From: Hymenobacter nivis
GTDB lineage: Bacteria > Bacteroidota > Bacteroidia > Cytophagales > Hymenobacteraceae
DNA length: 64,000 nucleotides
Direction: 5' to 3'
Assembly (NCBI RefSeq): GCF_003149515.1
Contig: NZ_CP029145.1
Coordinates: 2,790,001 to 2,854,000 of the forward strand
Part shown: positions 51,040 to 61,353 of the stretch, piece after piece
Layout of the letters: every line of letters starts with the position of its first letter
How positions within the stretch are numbered: position 1 is the first letter of the stretch
Translations under genes and position numbers: made by a program
The notes under the pieces: model-generated
The model's database searches: none
What the model was told of the DNA's origin: nothing
The model's input: only the letters and a program-made list of their open reading frames with translations

Positions 51040-51125
51040 CAGCGCGGTTGGCAGGCGGTATGCTTTCTTGCGTCCCGCTGGCCGCGCCCGCGCACCGTTT
51101 TATTGCTTGCCGCACGATTCCTAAC

Positions 51126-52463
51126 ATGATTTCTCCACGTTTTCGCTCGCTGCTGTTGTGGCTGTTTTACGTCGCCTTGGCTAGTCTGCCGCTGTCCATC
51201 AACTGGTTTTCGCCCTGGGGCCACTTCGGGCTGCTGGTGGCCGTCGAGCCCCTGATGGTGCTGACCGTGGGCCTGGTGGGCCTGGGCGTGCTGGCCGGGT
51301 GGGTGGCCCGGCCCGGGCCCAGTTCCTTGCTCGACAAGCTGGTGGGGCTGCACTTAGGGGCCCTGCTGCTGGCCACGGCTTTTTCCAGCGATGCGCAGGT
51401 ATCGGCCAAGTACGTGACCACGGTGCTGGTCTTCGTGGGCTTTGGCTACGGCGTGCCGCGGGTGCTGCGCCTGGGGCGCACCGAGTGGGGGCGGGCGGTG
51501 GTGGCGCTGGGCGCGGGCACTGGCGCGCTGGCGCTGTACGTACTGGCGCGCCACGTGCTGCTGGGCATCTCGTACCCGCTCTCGTACGCCATTGCGCAGC
51601 CATTTTTGCCGCACGGCCACACTAACCTGACGGTGCTGCTGGAGCCCTTGGTGCTGGGCCTGAACCTGGTGCTGCTATTCCACCCCCGGGCCCAGGGCCC
51701 CCGCGGCCGCCTGCTGGCCACGGGGGCGCTCACCGCCGTACTGATGGCGGTGGCGTTTTCCTACTCGCGGGCTTCCTACATCTCGCTGCTGGTGCAGGCG
51801 GTGCTGCTGCTGGTGCTGCTAGGCCGCCCGGCCGTGGCCCGGCTGTGGGGGCCCTGGGCGGTGGCCGGGGCCCTGGTGTTCGGTAGCTGGCAGGGCATTA
51901 CGTGGCGGCTGGCCCCACCGGAGGCCGTGGTTACCGCCCCCTCGGGCGAGCGCCCCACCCTGCTGCACGAACTGGGGTCGGTGAGCGATTTCACGGCCAC
52001 CAACGAGTCGAACGCCGAGCGCCTCAACCGCTGGAAGTACGGCCTGGTCCTGTACCGGCGCACGCCGCTGGTGGGCATCGGGCCCGGTACTTTTCCCGAC
52101 CGCTACCTCGATTTCGCGCGCAGCATGCCCGCGCACGACCGGTACTACACCACCTTTCGGCGCATGAACGTGCACAACCTCTACCTCGGCTGGCTGATCG
52201 AGGCGGGGGCCCTGGGGCTGCTGACCGGCCTATTGGTGCTGGGCTACGCGGTGCTGGGCCAGCTACGCCGCATAGTGCACGGCGAGCGGTCGGCGCTGGC
52301 CGTTGGCCTGGCCTTGTACTTTGTTTTCTTTCTGTTGCATTCCTTTGTCCAGGATTTCTGGCAGGAGCCGCGAGTAATCGTGGTGTTCTGGCTGGCCCTG
52401 GCACTGCAACGCTACTACGCCCAAGCCGCCCGGGCCCCCGCCGAGAGCCCGCTGCTGGCGTAA
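51126..52463 (+). CDS. O-antigen ligase / polymerase-like membrane protein (Wzy_C domain)
   Basis: 445 residues from ATG 51126. About ten to twelve membrane segments (LLLWLFYVALASLPLSI, LMVLTVGLVGLGVLAGWVAR, GALLLATAFSSDAQVSAKYV, LVFVGFGYGVPRVLRLG). The periplasmic loop RLNRWKYGLVLYRRTPLVGI, GPGTFPDRYLDFA and the helix after NVHNLYLGWLIEAGALGLLT are the O-antigen ligase (Wzy_C/RfaL) signature. Such proteins join or ligate surface polysaccharides at the inner membrane. The gene follows the Hsp70 by 86 bases; no other O-antigen gene is nearby. Confidence 0.88.
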   Translation: MISPRFRSLLLWLFYVALASLPLSINWFSPWGHFGLLVAVEPLMVLTVGLVGLGVLAGWVARPGPSSLLDKLVGLHLGALLLATAFSSDAQVSAKYVTTVLVFVGFGYGVPRVLRLGRTEWGRAVVALGAGTGALALYVLARHVLLGISYPLSYAIAQPFLPHGHTNLTVLLEPLVLGLNLVLLFHPRAQGPRGRLLATGALTAVLMAVAFSYSRASYISLLVQAVLLLVLLGRPAVARLWGPWAVAGALVFGSWQGITWRLAPPEAVVTAPSGERPTLLHELGSVSDFTATNESNAERLNRWKYGLVLYRRTPLVGIGPGTFPDRYLDFARSMPAHDRYYTTFRRMNVHNLYLGWLIEAGALGLLTGLLVLGYAVLGQLRRIVHGERSALAVGLALYFVFFLLHSFVQDFWQEPRVIVVFWLALALQRYYAQAARAPAESPLLA

Positions 52464-52587
52464 CGCGCCGCGCCTTCCCTGCTGCCGCGCCTTCCCCGTG
52501 CCTGGCCGGGGCCCTGGCGCCGCCCAGCAGCACAAGCGGGTATAAAACTCGTCTTGTACTTAATAAAAGGTTCTTAAAGGCGCAAGA

Positions 52588-53805
52588 ATGAACGCAGCCA
52601 TTGCCCGCCTCTGCCACCTGGCCCAGCAGCCCAGCCGCCGCATCGTAGGGCTGATGTCGGGCACCTCGCTCGACGGGCTCGACGTGGCGCTGTGCCGCCT
52701 CACGGGGCACGGCGCGGCCACGCAGCTGGCGCTGGAGCACTTTGCTACGGTGCCCTACACCGATGACGTGCGCCGACGCATTCGGCAGGTATTTGCCCGC
52801 GAGCAAGTTAGCCTCGAATACCTAACCTTGCTGAACCCCTGGCTGGGCCGCCTGCACGCTGGCATGGTGCTGGAGTGCCTGCGCGCCTGGCAGGTGGCCC
52901 CGGTCGACGTGGACCTCGTGGCCAGCCACGGCCAAACCGTGTACCATGCCCCGGCCCACCAGCACCAGCAGGCCGATTTCGCGGGCCAGAATGCCACATT
53001 GCAGCTTGGCGACGGCGACCACGTGGCCCAAGGCACGGGCATTATCACCGTCAGCGACTTCCGCCAGAAGCACCTGGCGGCCGGCGGCGAGGGGGCCCCG
53101 CTGGCCACCTACGGCGACTACCTGCTGCTGAGCAGCCCCGCCGAAGCGCGCCTGCTGCTGAACCTGGGCGGTATCGCCAACTTCACCTACCTGCCCCGCA
53201 CCGGGGCCGACGCCCGCACCGCCTTCAGCACCGACACGGGCCCCGGCAACACCCTGCTCGACGCCACCATCCGGGCCCGCCGGCCGGGCTTGCACTACGA
53301 CGCGGACGGCCGCCTGGCCCTGGCTGGCCGCGTGCACCCCGGCCTGCTAGGGGCCCTGCTCGACCATCCGTTTTTCGCCGCTGCGCTGCCCAAAACCACG
53401 GGCCCCGAACTGTTTGGCCCCGCCTACCTGGCCGCCGCACAGGCCCAAACCGGCACCGCCGCCCTGGGCCTCGAAGATCTGCTGGCCACGCTGGTGGAGC
53501 TGAGCGCCGCGGGCGTGGCGCGGGCCGTGCGGCAGGTGTTTGGCAGCGCGAGGGCCCCGCTGCCGGCGGTGTACACCAGCGGCGGCGGGGCCCACAACCC
53601 GGCGCTGCTGGGGGCCCTGCGCCGCCACCTGCCGGGTGCCGCCTTCGCCAGCACCGCCGCGCTGGGCGTGCCGCCCGACGCCAAGGAGGCTATCCTGTTT
53701 GCGGTGCTGGCCAACGAGGCGGTGGCGGGCCAGCCAGTGGCGCTGGGCGCGGGGCGGCAGCGCGTGCCGGCCGTCACGATGGGCAAAATCTCATGGCCCG
53801 GGTAG
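52588..53805 (+). CDS. anmK: Anhydro-N-acetylmuramic acid kinase
   Basis: 405 residues from ATG 52588. Motifs of the AnmK family: RRIVGLMSGTSLDGLDVALC at the N-terminus, LVASHGQTVYHAPAHQHQQA, TVSDFRQKHLAAGGEGAPLA, RLLLNLGGIANFTYLP, FSTDTGPGNTLLDATIRARR and the GGGAHNPALLGALRRHLP segment near the C-terminus. It phosphorylates 1,6-anhydro-MurNAc and opens the ring during recycling of peptidoglycan fragments. This agrees with several other peptidoglycan genes in the window (dapF, PBP, L,D-transpeptidases). Confidence 0.95.
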   Translation: MNAAIARLCHLAQQPSRRIVGLMSGTSLDGLDVALCRLTGHGAATQLALEHFATVPYTDDVRRRIRQVFAREQVSLEYLTLLNPWLGRLHAGMVLECLRAWQVAPVDVDLVASHGQTVYHAPAHQHQQADFAGQNATLQLGDGDHVAQGTGIITVSDFRQKHLAAGGEGAPLATYGDYLLLSSPAEARLLLNLGGIANFTYLPRTGADARTAFSTDTGPGNTLLDATIRARRPGLHYDADGRLALAGRVHPGLLGALLDHPFFAAALPKTTGPELFGPAYLAAAQAQTGTAALGLEDLLATLVELSAAGVARAVRQVFGSARAPLPAVYTSGGGAHNPALLGALRRHLPGAAFASTAALGVPPDAKEAILFAVLANEAVAGQPVALGAGRQRVPAVTMGKISWPG

Positions 53806-53853
53806 CCATGCTGCCCGGTGGGCCCCGGGTACAAACGGGGAGAACTGCTAGCC

Positions 53854-53916
53854 GCGCCCAAGCCCAAACACCAAGTGTAGTCCGGCACGGGACACCTGGT
53901 GTTTGGGCTTGGGCGC
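53854..53916. repeat. Perfect 20-bp inverted repeat after anmK
   Basis: GCGCCCAAGCCCAAACACCA (53854-53873) and TGGTGTTTGGGCTTGGGCGC (53897-53916) enclose a 23-nt loop. It lies 48 bases after anmK and could stop transcription, though it has no U run. Confidence 0.7.
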
Positions 53917-53940
53917 AGCGGCGCGGGGCGCTGCCGCCGG

Positions 53941-54207
53941 CTACGGTGCGGTGTGCACCTGGATGGGGCAGTCGGCGGCGGCGGTGGTGGTGGCCCCGCC
54001 CATGCGCAGCGTGTCGGTGCTCGACCATGCCACGAACTTGTCGCCGCCGACCTCGGTGGCCGTGCCCACGGCTTGCACCCGGCCGGTGTTGCTGCCCGAG
54101 CCGGCGGCGGTCCAGACGAGCGCGGGCTCTTGTGCAACCCAACAGAAGGCGGGTAGGTACCGCCGCGCCAGCAAGCGCACGGCAGGAACGAGTAAACGTG
54201 TTTTCAT
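53941..54207 (-). CDS. Small hypothetical protein
   Basis: 88 residues from ATG 54207 (MKTRLLVPAVRLLARRYLPA). It ends GGDKFVAWSSTDTLRMGGAT, TTAAADCPIQVHTAP. The N-terminal part is basic/hydrophobic and could be a signal or membrane anchor. No family is recognised. The region from 53806 to 54334 otherwise contains only the palindrome at 53854-53916, so this is the only candidate gene. It may be real or chance in GC-rich DNA. Confidence 0.35.
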   Translation of the reverse strand: MKTRLLVPAVRLLARRYLPAFCWVAQEPALVWTAAGSGSNTGRVQAVGTATEVGGDKFVAWSSTDTLRMGGATTTAAADCPIQVHTAP

Positions 54208-54334
54208 AAAAATACGAAGAAGGGTAATACACCAGTGCCTGCTTGGCTAAAGCCTTGCGCTCCACAAAGTTTTCCATAAATCCTGCTCCGGGCAATACCT
54301 ACTTATAAGTAATTTTTGGGGCCCCGGCCGTTGC

Positions 54335-54979
54335 TTATAAGCCGTGCTCGTGGGCAAAGCGCATCAGCTCAGCCACGCCGTGCAGGCCCAACTTCTGCAT
54401 CAGGTTGCGGCGGTGGGTGGCCACCGTGACTTCGGCCAGCGAGAGGCGTGCGGCAATGGCGCGGGAGGAGAGGCCCTCGCACACGAGACCGATGATTTCG
54501 CGCTCGCGCGCCGAGAGCTGATGCAGGCGCAGCAGGGCCTCGGCGGCCGGGTGGGGCGCGGCGGCGGCCCGGGGCCCCGGCCGGGCCGGAAACACCCGCT
54601 GCCCCGCGTGCACGGCCCGGATGGCAGCCAGCAAGTCGGTGGCCTCCGCCGATTTGTCGAGGAAGCCGTGGGCCCCGGCCGCCGCCACCTGCGCCACCAG
54701 CCCGGGCGAGGTGGCGCTGCTGAACACCAGCACCCGCAGCGCCGGCCACTGGCGGCGCAGGCGCGGCAGCAGGGCCAGGCCGTCGTGGGGCGGCGGCAGG
54801 TGCAAGTCGAGCAGCAGCACATCGGCCGGCAGCGCGGGGGCCCCTTCCAGGAACGCCAGCAGGGCCCCGCCGGTGGCAAACTGCCCGCTCACCGCCAAGT
54901 CTGGCTCTTGGCTGAAGAGCGCGGCCAGGCCCCGCGTCAGGGCCGGGTGGTCGTCCACGAGAATTAAATGGCATGGCAT
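54335..54979 (-). CDS. NarL/FixJ-family response regulator
   Basis: 214 residues from ATG 54979 (MPCHLILVDDHPALTRGLAA). The receiver has the acidic pair VDDHP, the phospho-acceptor Asp in DVLLLDLHLPPPHDGLALLP, VLVFSSATSPGLVAQV and the Lys in GAHGFLDKSAEATD. A LuxR-type HTH closes the protein: RLHQLSAREREIIGLVCEG, LSSRAIAARLSLAEVTVATH, RRNLMQKLGLHGVAELM. The cognate sensor is the histidine kinase directly upstream (55047-57002). A separate -7 box (55014) lies between the two genes. Confidence 0.95.
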   Translation of the reverse strand: MPCHLILVDDHPALTRGLAALFSQEPDLAVSGQFATGGALLAFLEGAPALPADVLLLDLHLPPPHDGLALLPRLRRQWPALRVLVFSSATSPGLVAQVAAAGAHGFLDKSAEATDLLAAIRAVHAGQRVFPARPGPRAAAAPHPAAEALLRLHQLSAREREIIGLVCEGLSSRAIAARLSLAEVTVATHRRNLMQKLGLHGVAELMRFAHEHGL

Positions 54980-55013
54980 AAGCAAGCAGCAAATAACGCT
55001 CGGCAATAAACGC

Positions 55014-55021
55014 CAAAATTA
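55014..55021 (-). promoter_or_regulatory. -7 box TAATTTTG of the response regulator
   Basis: Exact TAnnTTTG on the minus strand, 34 bases before the start codon at 54979 and inside the 67-bp gap between the kinase and regulator genes. Confidence 0.5.
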
Positions 55022-55046
55022 CTGGCAATCAATGACTCGTTACCTC

Positions 55047-57002
55047 TTAAAACACTGGTAGCTCGACGGTAACGACCGTGCCCTGGCCGGGCTGGCTGCT
55101 GATGAGCACCCGGCCGCGCAAATAGCTGGCACGGGCCTGCACGCCGCGTAGGCCCAGGCCCCCGCGGTGCGGGGCCGGGCCGTGGGGGTCGAAGCCCCGC
55201 CCGTCGTCGGCCACAGTGATGCACAGGCCGGTGTGGAGGCAGCGCACGCCCACGTGCACGTAGCTGGCCTGGGCGTGGCGCAGGGCGTTGTGCAGCAGCT
55301 CGGCCACAATGCGGTAGGCGGCCTGGGCCAGGGGCGCGGGCAGGCCGTCGGCGCCGGGGTCGCAGCGGGCCGTCACGCGGGGGCCATCGTCGGTTAGGGC
55401 GAGGGTTTCGACGAGCAGAGCCAGGGCCTGGGGCAAGGGCAGCAACTCGTCGGCCGGGATGGGCAGCAGCACGTGGCTAAGGGTGCGCACGTCGTGGCGC
55501 AGCTGGCGCAGCAGGGCCTCGGTTTGGGCGTGGGCCTCGGCCAGCAGCGGCGGGGCCAGGGCCAGGGCCTGCCGTACCAGCCGGCCCTGCCAGGCCAGGT
55601 GCAGGGCGGTGAGGCCGGGGGCCAGGGCGTCGTGCAGCTCGCGGGCCAGGGCCGCGCGCTCCTCCTCCTGGGCCCCGATAAGGCGCTGGCCGGCCACCGC
55701 CCGCTCGCGCAGCTGGCGCACGCGCAGCTCGGCGTTCTGGCGCAGCGTGTGGCGGAAGCGGCCCGTGAGCAGGGCGCTCAGCGCGAGCAGCTCCAGGGCC
55801 AGGCCCCAGGCCAAGCCGTTGGGGTCGGCGACGTGGATGTTGGTCAGCCCCGAGCGGTTCAGCAAAAAGTTGATGCTGCCCAGGAAAAAGCAGCTGTACG
55901 TGAGCCCGTAGAGCGCCGCCAGCCGCCGCTGCGGCGGCCGCCCCCGCGCCCACACCACGCCCAGTACCCCGGTACCAGCGGCCAGCAGCGCCCACAGCAG
56001 CACCTCGCGGGCACCGTTCAGCCAAACCAGGCCCGACGGGGCCCGCGCCAGCACGGGCCCGAACAGCAGGGCGTAGGCCCCCGCGCACGCCACTGCCCCT
56101 ACGCTCAGCCCCACGCTGAAGCGGTACAGGCGGGGCCAGCCCTGCCGCAGCCGCACAAACAGCCCCATGATGCGCAGCCCGCAGGCCAGGGCCAGCAGCA
56201 GCACGCTGTACTGCCCCAGCCGCCAGCCCAACCCGTAAGCCCACGGCGGCAGCAGCCAGGCATCGAGGCCGTCTTCCATCAGCAAAAACCAGGTGATGAA
56301 GAACACGTAGGCCCCGTACCAGAGGTGGATGCGGTCGCGCAGAAAGGCGTAGAGGAGGAGGTTGAACAAGGCGCTGCTCAAGTACACGCCCAGTAGCCAC
56401 ACCCAGTTTTTGGTCATGAAAAACCCCGACTCGTAGGCCAGGTAGTCCTCGGCCGTCGTCAGGTCGGTGGGCAGGTATAGGGCCCCGGTGTGGTTGTCCA
56501 CGCGCAGGTACACCACGGCCTGGGCCTGGGCTTCGAGCCAGAACGGCAGGCAATTGGCCCGCGCCGGAAACCCGCGCTGGGCGGCCACTACCCGCCCGCT
56601 GGTGGCCGCCACCAAGCGCGGCACGCCCCGCCCGCCGGGCTGCACAAAGAGCGTGGCACTGTCCACAAACGTGTACAGGCTCCACACGAAGCGGGTGCGC
56701 TGGGGCAGCGTGTTCACCACAGTGGCCCGCAGCCACAGCCGGTCCTGGGTGTAGCCCACCTGAAACACGCGCCCCGGCGGCACCCCCCGGAACTGCCCGG
56801 CGGCCCACAGCGCCGCCGCTTCGGCCCCGCTGTTGGGCTGGGCACAGGCGTCGAGGCAGTAGGCAAAGTAGTGGTTCCAAGGCCCGTCGTTCACGGCTTG
56901 CAGGAATAAGGTATCGGCGGCCAGGGGCCCCGGGCGGGCCCCGGCCGGCCCGGCCAGCAGCCAGCCGCACCCTAACCAGCCAAGCAGCACGAAAAAACGC
57001 AT
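55047..57002 (-). CDS. 7TMR-DISM sensor histidine kinase (HisKA_3 type)
   Basis: 651 residues from ATG 57002 with a signal peptide (FFVLLGWLGCGWLLAGPAGA). Residues about 30-190 form the extracellular DISM domain (RLWLRATVVNTLPQRTRFVW, VVYLRVDNHTGALYLPTDL). Seven membrane segments follow at about 200-400 (WVWLLGVYLSSALFNLLLYA, YVFFITWFLLMEDGLDAWLL). A HisKA_3 domain has the phospho-His in EEERAALARELHDALAPGLT and the ATPase domain shows ELLHNALRHAQASYVHV, ITVADDGRGFDPHG, GGLGLRGVQARASYLRGRVL. It senses an unknown outside signal, probably a carbohydrate, and phosphorylates the regulator at 54335-54979. Confidence 0.92.
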   Translation of the reverse strand: MRFFVLLGWLGCGWLLAGPAGARPGPLAADTLFLQAVNDGPWNHYFAYCLDACAQPNSGAEAAALWAAGQFRGVPPGRVFQVGYTQDRLWLRATVVNTLPQRTRFVWSLYTFVDSATLFVQPGGRGVPRLVAATSGRVVAAQRGFPARANCLPFWLEAQAQAVVYLRVDNHTGALYLPTDLTTAEDYLAYESGFFMTKNWVWLLGVYLSSALFNLLLYAFLRDRIHLWYGAYVFFITWFLLMEDGLDAWLLPPWAYGLGWRLGQYSVLLLALACGLRIMGLFVRLRQGWPRLYRFSVGLSVGAVACAGAYALLFGPVLARAPSGLVWLNGAREVLLWALLAAGTGVLGVVWARGRPPQRRLAALYGLTYSCFFLGSINFLLNRSGLTNIHVADPNGLAWGLALELLALSALLTGRFRHTLRQNAELRVRQLRERAVAGQRLIGAQEEERAALARELHDALAPGLTALHLAWQGRLVRQALALAPPLLAEAHAQTEALLRQLRHDVRTLSHVLLPIPADELLPLPQALALLVETLALTDDGPRVTARCDPGADGLPAPLAQAAYRIVAELLHNALRHAQASYVHVGVRCLHTGLCITVADDGRGFDPHGPAPHRGGLGLRGVQARASYLRGRVLISSQPGQGTVVTVELPVF

Positions 57003-57168
57003 GGAACGCTCGCCACCGCTGTTTTACCCGGGAAGCCCCACAATATAGAACAAAGTTTTTTTATTGATTTCCCAAGTTGCAAATCGGTGCCCGTGGCTGC
57101 TTCGCCCGTTCAACTAATTGGTCCTCAGCCTTACTTGCATTTAGCATCGAACGGTACCACCCCACACC

Positions 57169-57585
57169 TCAGCGCCGCCGCACCACCACCCCGAACCCCA
57201 GCGGCCGGGTGGCCAGCGAATCCTGAAACGTGACGTCGAGCACTACATGGGGCCCCGGCCGGGCCGAATCGGCGGCAAACCGGAACTGGTAGAACAGTAG
57301 CGCCGGCCGCCCCTCGGGCAGGCGCCAGCCCAGCTTGTACAGCTCGATGGCGGGGCCCCAGCGCCAGGCCTGCGCCCGCAGCGCCGCCACCTGGCCCGCC
57401 GCCTGCGGGGCCGACAGTGCCGCCCCGGGGGCCAGCGCGGCGTACGCGGCGCGGGGCCGGCCGGCCAGCGCATTCAGCAAAAATTGGCGGGCCAGGGAGG
57501 CCTGCGGGGGCCGCGCCGCGGGGGCCCCCAGGCTGGCCGCCGCCCAGGCCAACAAGCCTAACAGGGCCCCCAGGGCGCTTTTCAC
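57169..57585 (-). CDS. Exported protein of unknown function
   Basis: 138 residues from ATG 57585, overlapping the stop codon of the DivIC-like gene (ATGA). Residues 1-20 form a signal peptide (MKSALGALLGLLAWAAASLG). The remainder (PQASLARQFLLNALAGRPRA, YAALAPGAALSAPQAAGQVA, FYQFRFAADSARPGPHVVLD) has the size and pattern of NTF2-like/DUF3887 domains, but the match is weak. Tight coupling suggests co-expression with the division gene. Confidence 0.55.
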   Translation of the reverse strand: MKSALGALLGLLAWAAASLGAPAARPPQASLARQFLLNALAGRPRAAYAALAPGAALSAPQAAGQVAALRAQAWRWGPAIELYKLGWRLPEGRPALLFYQFRFAADSARPGPHVVLDVTFQDSLATRPLGFGVVVRRR

Positions 57586-57902
57586 TTGCCCTCGGCGTCT
57601 TCGGGCACCATGATGAACAGGTCCTCGCCGGGGCGCTTCATCAGGTATTTTTCGCGGGCAAATTTCTCCAGCAGCGCGGGGCTGCTCATCAGCTCGGCGC
57701 GGTCACTCTTCACGGTTTCGATGTTGTCGAGGTAGTACTGCTTTTCATTCAGCAGGTCCTGGTACTTTCGGTAGATGTCGAACTGCTTGCCCAGGTCGTT
57801 GGCGTCGAACACCACCATCCACACCAAAAAGGCCCCGCCTACGAGGAAGTAAAAGCTGCGCACCACGCGCAGCACCGGCACCAAAACCCGGGGTATTTTC
57901 AT
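57582..57902 (-). CDS. Septum formation initiator, FtsB/DivIC family
   Basis: 106 residues from ATG 57902. One membrane helix (LRVVRSFYFLVGGAFLVWMV) is followed by a periplasmic coiled coil (FDIYRKYQDLLNEKQYYLDN, IETVKSDRAELMSSPALLEK) and the conserved end FAREKYLMKRPGEDLFIMVP. This is the standard FtsB/DivIC layout; the protein bridges late division proteins at the septum. It lies directly downstream of eno in the same orientation, the order also found in E. coli and many others. A longer upstream frame is not conserved. Confidence 0.9.
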   Translation of the reverse strand: MKIPRVLVPVLRVVRSFYFLVGGAFLVWMVVFDANDLGKQFDIYRKYQDLLNEKQYYLDNIETVKSDRAELMSSPALLEKFAREKYLMKRPGEDLFIMVPEDAEGK

Positions 57903-57937
57903 CAGCGTTTCGTCGTTAGGGGGACCTAAAGCTACGC

Positions 57938-57971
57938 AAAAGCCCCCGCTGTTCAGCACAGCGGGGGCTTT
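57938..57971 (-). terminator. Hairpin terminator after eno
   Basis: AAAGCCCCCGCTGTGCTGAA / CAGCGGGGGCTTTT on the minus strand; stem of 11 bp with T run, 50 bases after the eno stop codon. It separates eno from the DivIC-like gene, which may be read only in part through it. Confidence 0.8.
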
Positions 57972-58021
57972 CTCCATCCGTAAAAACGCGCGGCGTGCGG
58001 ACTCGTCGAGCCCGCGCGGCA

Positions 58022-59383
<1,362 letters not shown>

Positions 59384-59447
59384 TCATTCCGTTTTAGCTC
59401 CCCACTAGGGCCCCGCGCAACACGGTAACTTAACACGCGCCGGGGCC

Positions 59448-60248
59448 CTACCCTTCCAGCCAGCGCCGGAACTCAGGCGTTTGGGCGGCGCTGGTGGTGA
59501 GCACCGCCGCGGGCTTGGTGCGCAGCTGCACCGCCAGCCGGTTGTTGAAGTACGCCTCCACGCGCGCCACGAAGGCAATGTTAACCAGCTCGGAGCGGTT
59601 GAGGCGGCCAAAGTGGGCGGGGTCTAGCTGGCGCTCCACCTCGGCCAGCGTGCCGGCCAGCGGATAGTGCGCGCCGGCCGCGTCCACGGCGAAGGCCACG
59701 CCCGCATCTGCCTGTACGTAGGCCACGTCGGCCACGGGCAGCACGTAGAGGCCGTTGCGCATCCGCACCGAAAACCGCTGCTTGTATTGGGGCCCCGGCG
59801 GCGGGTGCAGGGCCTGAGCCAATGCGCGCAGCACTTCAGGGCTCAGCGCTGGGGGCCCTAGCACCGGGGCCCCAGCGCCAGCGTTGGGGCCCCCAGCCAA
59901 GAGCTGGTACTTGTCCAAAGCTTCGCGAAACTGGGCGTAGTCGAACGGCTTGAGCAGGTAGGCGATGCCGTTGCCCCGGAACGCGGGCAGCAAAAATTGG
60001 TCGTAGGCGGTGGTGAAGATGACCGGGCACGTCACCCGGAACTGCTCGTAGAGCCCAAACACGTTGCCGTCGAGCAGCTCAATGTCAGAGAGAATCAGGT
60101 CCGGCATGGGGTGCGTTTCCAGCCAGGCCAGGGCCTTGGCCACGCTGCGCAGCACGGGCGGGGCCGGCGGCGCCAGCCCCGCCCGGACCAGAAAATCCAC
60201 CGTTTGGCGGGCGGCCAGCTCTTCATCTTCCAGAATCAGGATGTTCAT
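59448..60248 (-). CDS. LytTR-type response regulator
   Basis: 266 residues from ATG 60248 (MNILILEDEELAARQTVDFL). The receiver shows ILEDEEL, the phospho-acceptor in DLILSDIELLDGNVFGLYEQ, VIFTTAYDQFLLPAFRGNGI and YLLKPFDYAQFREALDKYQL. A Pro/Gly-rich linker leads to a LytTR DNA-binding domain: RFSVRMRNGLYVLPVADVAY, VQADAGVAFAVDAAGAHYPL, FGRLNRSELVNIAFVARVEA. It pairs with the LytS-like kinase upstream, whose gene overlaps this one by 26 bases. Confidence 0.95.
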   Translation of the reverse strand: MNILILEDEELAARQTVDFLVRAGLAPPAPPVLRSVAKALAWLETHPMPDLILSDIELLDGNVFGLYEQFRVTCPVIFTTAYDQFLLPAFRGNGIAYLLKPFDYAQFREALDKYQLLAGGPNAGAGAPVLGPPALSPEVLRALAQALHPPPGPQYKQRFSVRMRNGLYVLPVADVAYVQADAGVAFAVDAAGAHYPLAGTLAEVERQLDPAHFGRLNRSELVNIAFVARVEAYFNNRLAVQLRTKPAAVLTTSAAQTPEFRRWLEG

Positions 60249-61284
60249 CGCAAGGCAGGCTTGGGGGCCCCGGGGCCAGCGCCACCAGTGGCACGGCCAC
60301 GGCAAAGGTGGCGGCGGTGGCCGTGATGGCAATTTCCTGGCCGGCCAGCAGCCGGTACCGCTCGCGCAGGTTGGCCAGCCCCGTGCCCAGCGAGTCGACG
60401 GCCGTACGCTTGGGCCGGCGCGGGTGGACCACGCGCAGGGCCCCAGCGGTGGCCCCGATGGTGATGCGCAGCGGATCGTCGTCGCCGCCGGCATTGTGCT
60501 TGATGGCGTTTTCCACCAGCAGCTGCACCGTGCCCGGCACCACCAGCAGCCGGTGCAGCTCGGCCGCCGCGGGCAGCTCCTGCCGGAACTCGTAGGCCGC
60601 GCCGAAGCGGTGGCGCAGCAGGTAAATGTATTCGTCCACGAATTGCAGCTCCTCGGCCAGCGTCACAAAATCGTCGTCTTTGTGGCGAATCAAAAAGCGG
60701 TAGAGCGCGGCGAAGCGGGTCAGGTACTCGTGGGCCTCGGCCGGGTCGTGCTGAATGAGGCCCCGCAGCACGTTGAGGTTGTTGAACAGAAAGTGTGGGT
60801 CAATTTGGGCTTTGAGGTGGCGCAGCTCGCTTTCGGTCTGGGCCTGCCGCAGCTGCAATACCTTTTTCTGGGCCTCAAAGTAGCGCTTGCCCGTCAGCAG
60901 TACGGCCAGCAGGCCGTAGCTTTTGGCGTGGGCCACGGCCCCCAGCACCAGCCACACCCCCGAAAGCGGCCCTGTGTGCCCCAGCAGGGCCCCGTAGAGG
61001 CTGACGTACGCCCAGCCGCTCAGCAGCAAAAACAGGGGCAGTAGTGCCAGGCCCAGCCAGTGCCGCCGGTTCAGGAACAGCGGCAGCAGGCCCCCCACCA
61101 GCACGCCCATCGTAGCAGTATCGAACAGCACCGTGGCCCCCACCACCGGCAGCGCCCGGGCCCAGCCCCAGCCGGTATCGGCCTCGTACTGCACCAGCAG
61201 AATGGGCCCCACCACGAGCCAGTACGCGGCTACCAGCCCCAGGTCCGAGCGCGAAAGCCGCGGCGCGGCAGGAAAAGCATTCAT
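60223..61284 (-). CDS. LytS/YpdA-like sensor histidine kinase (His_kinase domain)
   Basis: 353 residues from ATG 61284. Four to five membrane segments (LGLVAAYWLVVGPILLVQYE, VGATVLFDTATMGVLVGGLL, WLGLALLPLFLLLSGWAYVS) precede the kinase part: ELRHLKAQIDPHFLFNNLNV (phospho-His in PHFLFN), LTRFAALYRFLIRHKDD, VDEYIYLLRHRF, VPGTVQLLVENAIKHNAG and GTGLANLRERYRLLAG. This is the usual Bacteroidota LytS-type design without a DHp domain. The coding regions of kinase and LytTR regulator overlap by 26 bases. The sensed signal is unknown. Confidence 0.93.
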   Translation of the reverse strand: MNAFPAAPRLSRSDLGLVAAYWLVVGPILLVQYEADTGWGWARALPVVGATVLFDTATMGVLVGGLLPLFLNRRHWLGLALLPLFLLLSGWAYVSLYGALLGHTGPLSGVWLVLGAVAHAKSYGLLAVLLTGKRYFEAQKKVLQLRQAQTESELRHLKAQIDPHFLFNNLNVLRGLIQHDPAEAHEYLTRFAALYRFLIRHKDDDFVTLAEELQFVDEYIYLLRHRFGAAYEFRQELPAAAELHRLLVVPGTVQLLVENAIKHNAGGDDDPLRITIGATAGALRVVHPRRPKRTAVDSLGTGLANLRERYRLLAGQEIAITATAATFAVAVPLVALAPGPPSLPCDEHPDSGR

Positions 61285-61353
61285 GCGAAAAGGGGTGTAA
61301 TCAATGGCCAAGGTAATCAGCTATCGTTGGGGCCCCAGCGCGCTACCGCAACG

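Noticed and set aside
53774..54295. A 173-codon minus-strand frame downstream of anmK
   Set aside because: It runs through the 20-bp palindrome and is Arg/His/Gly-rich noise; the 88-codon frame in another phase has a more protein-like sequence.
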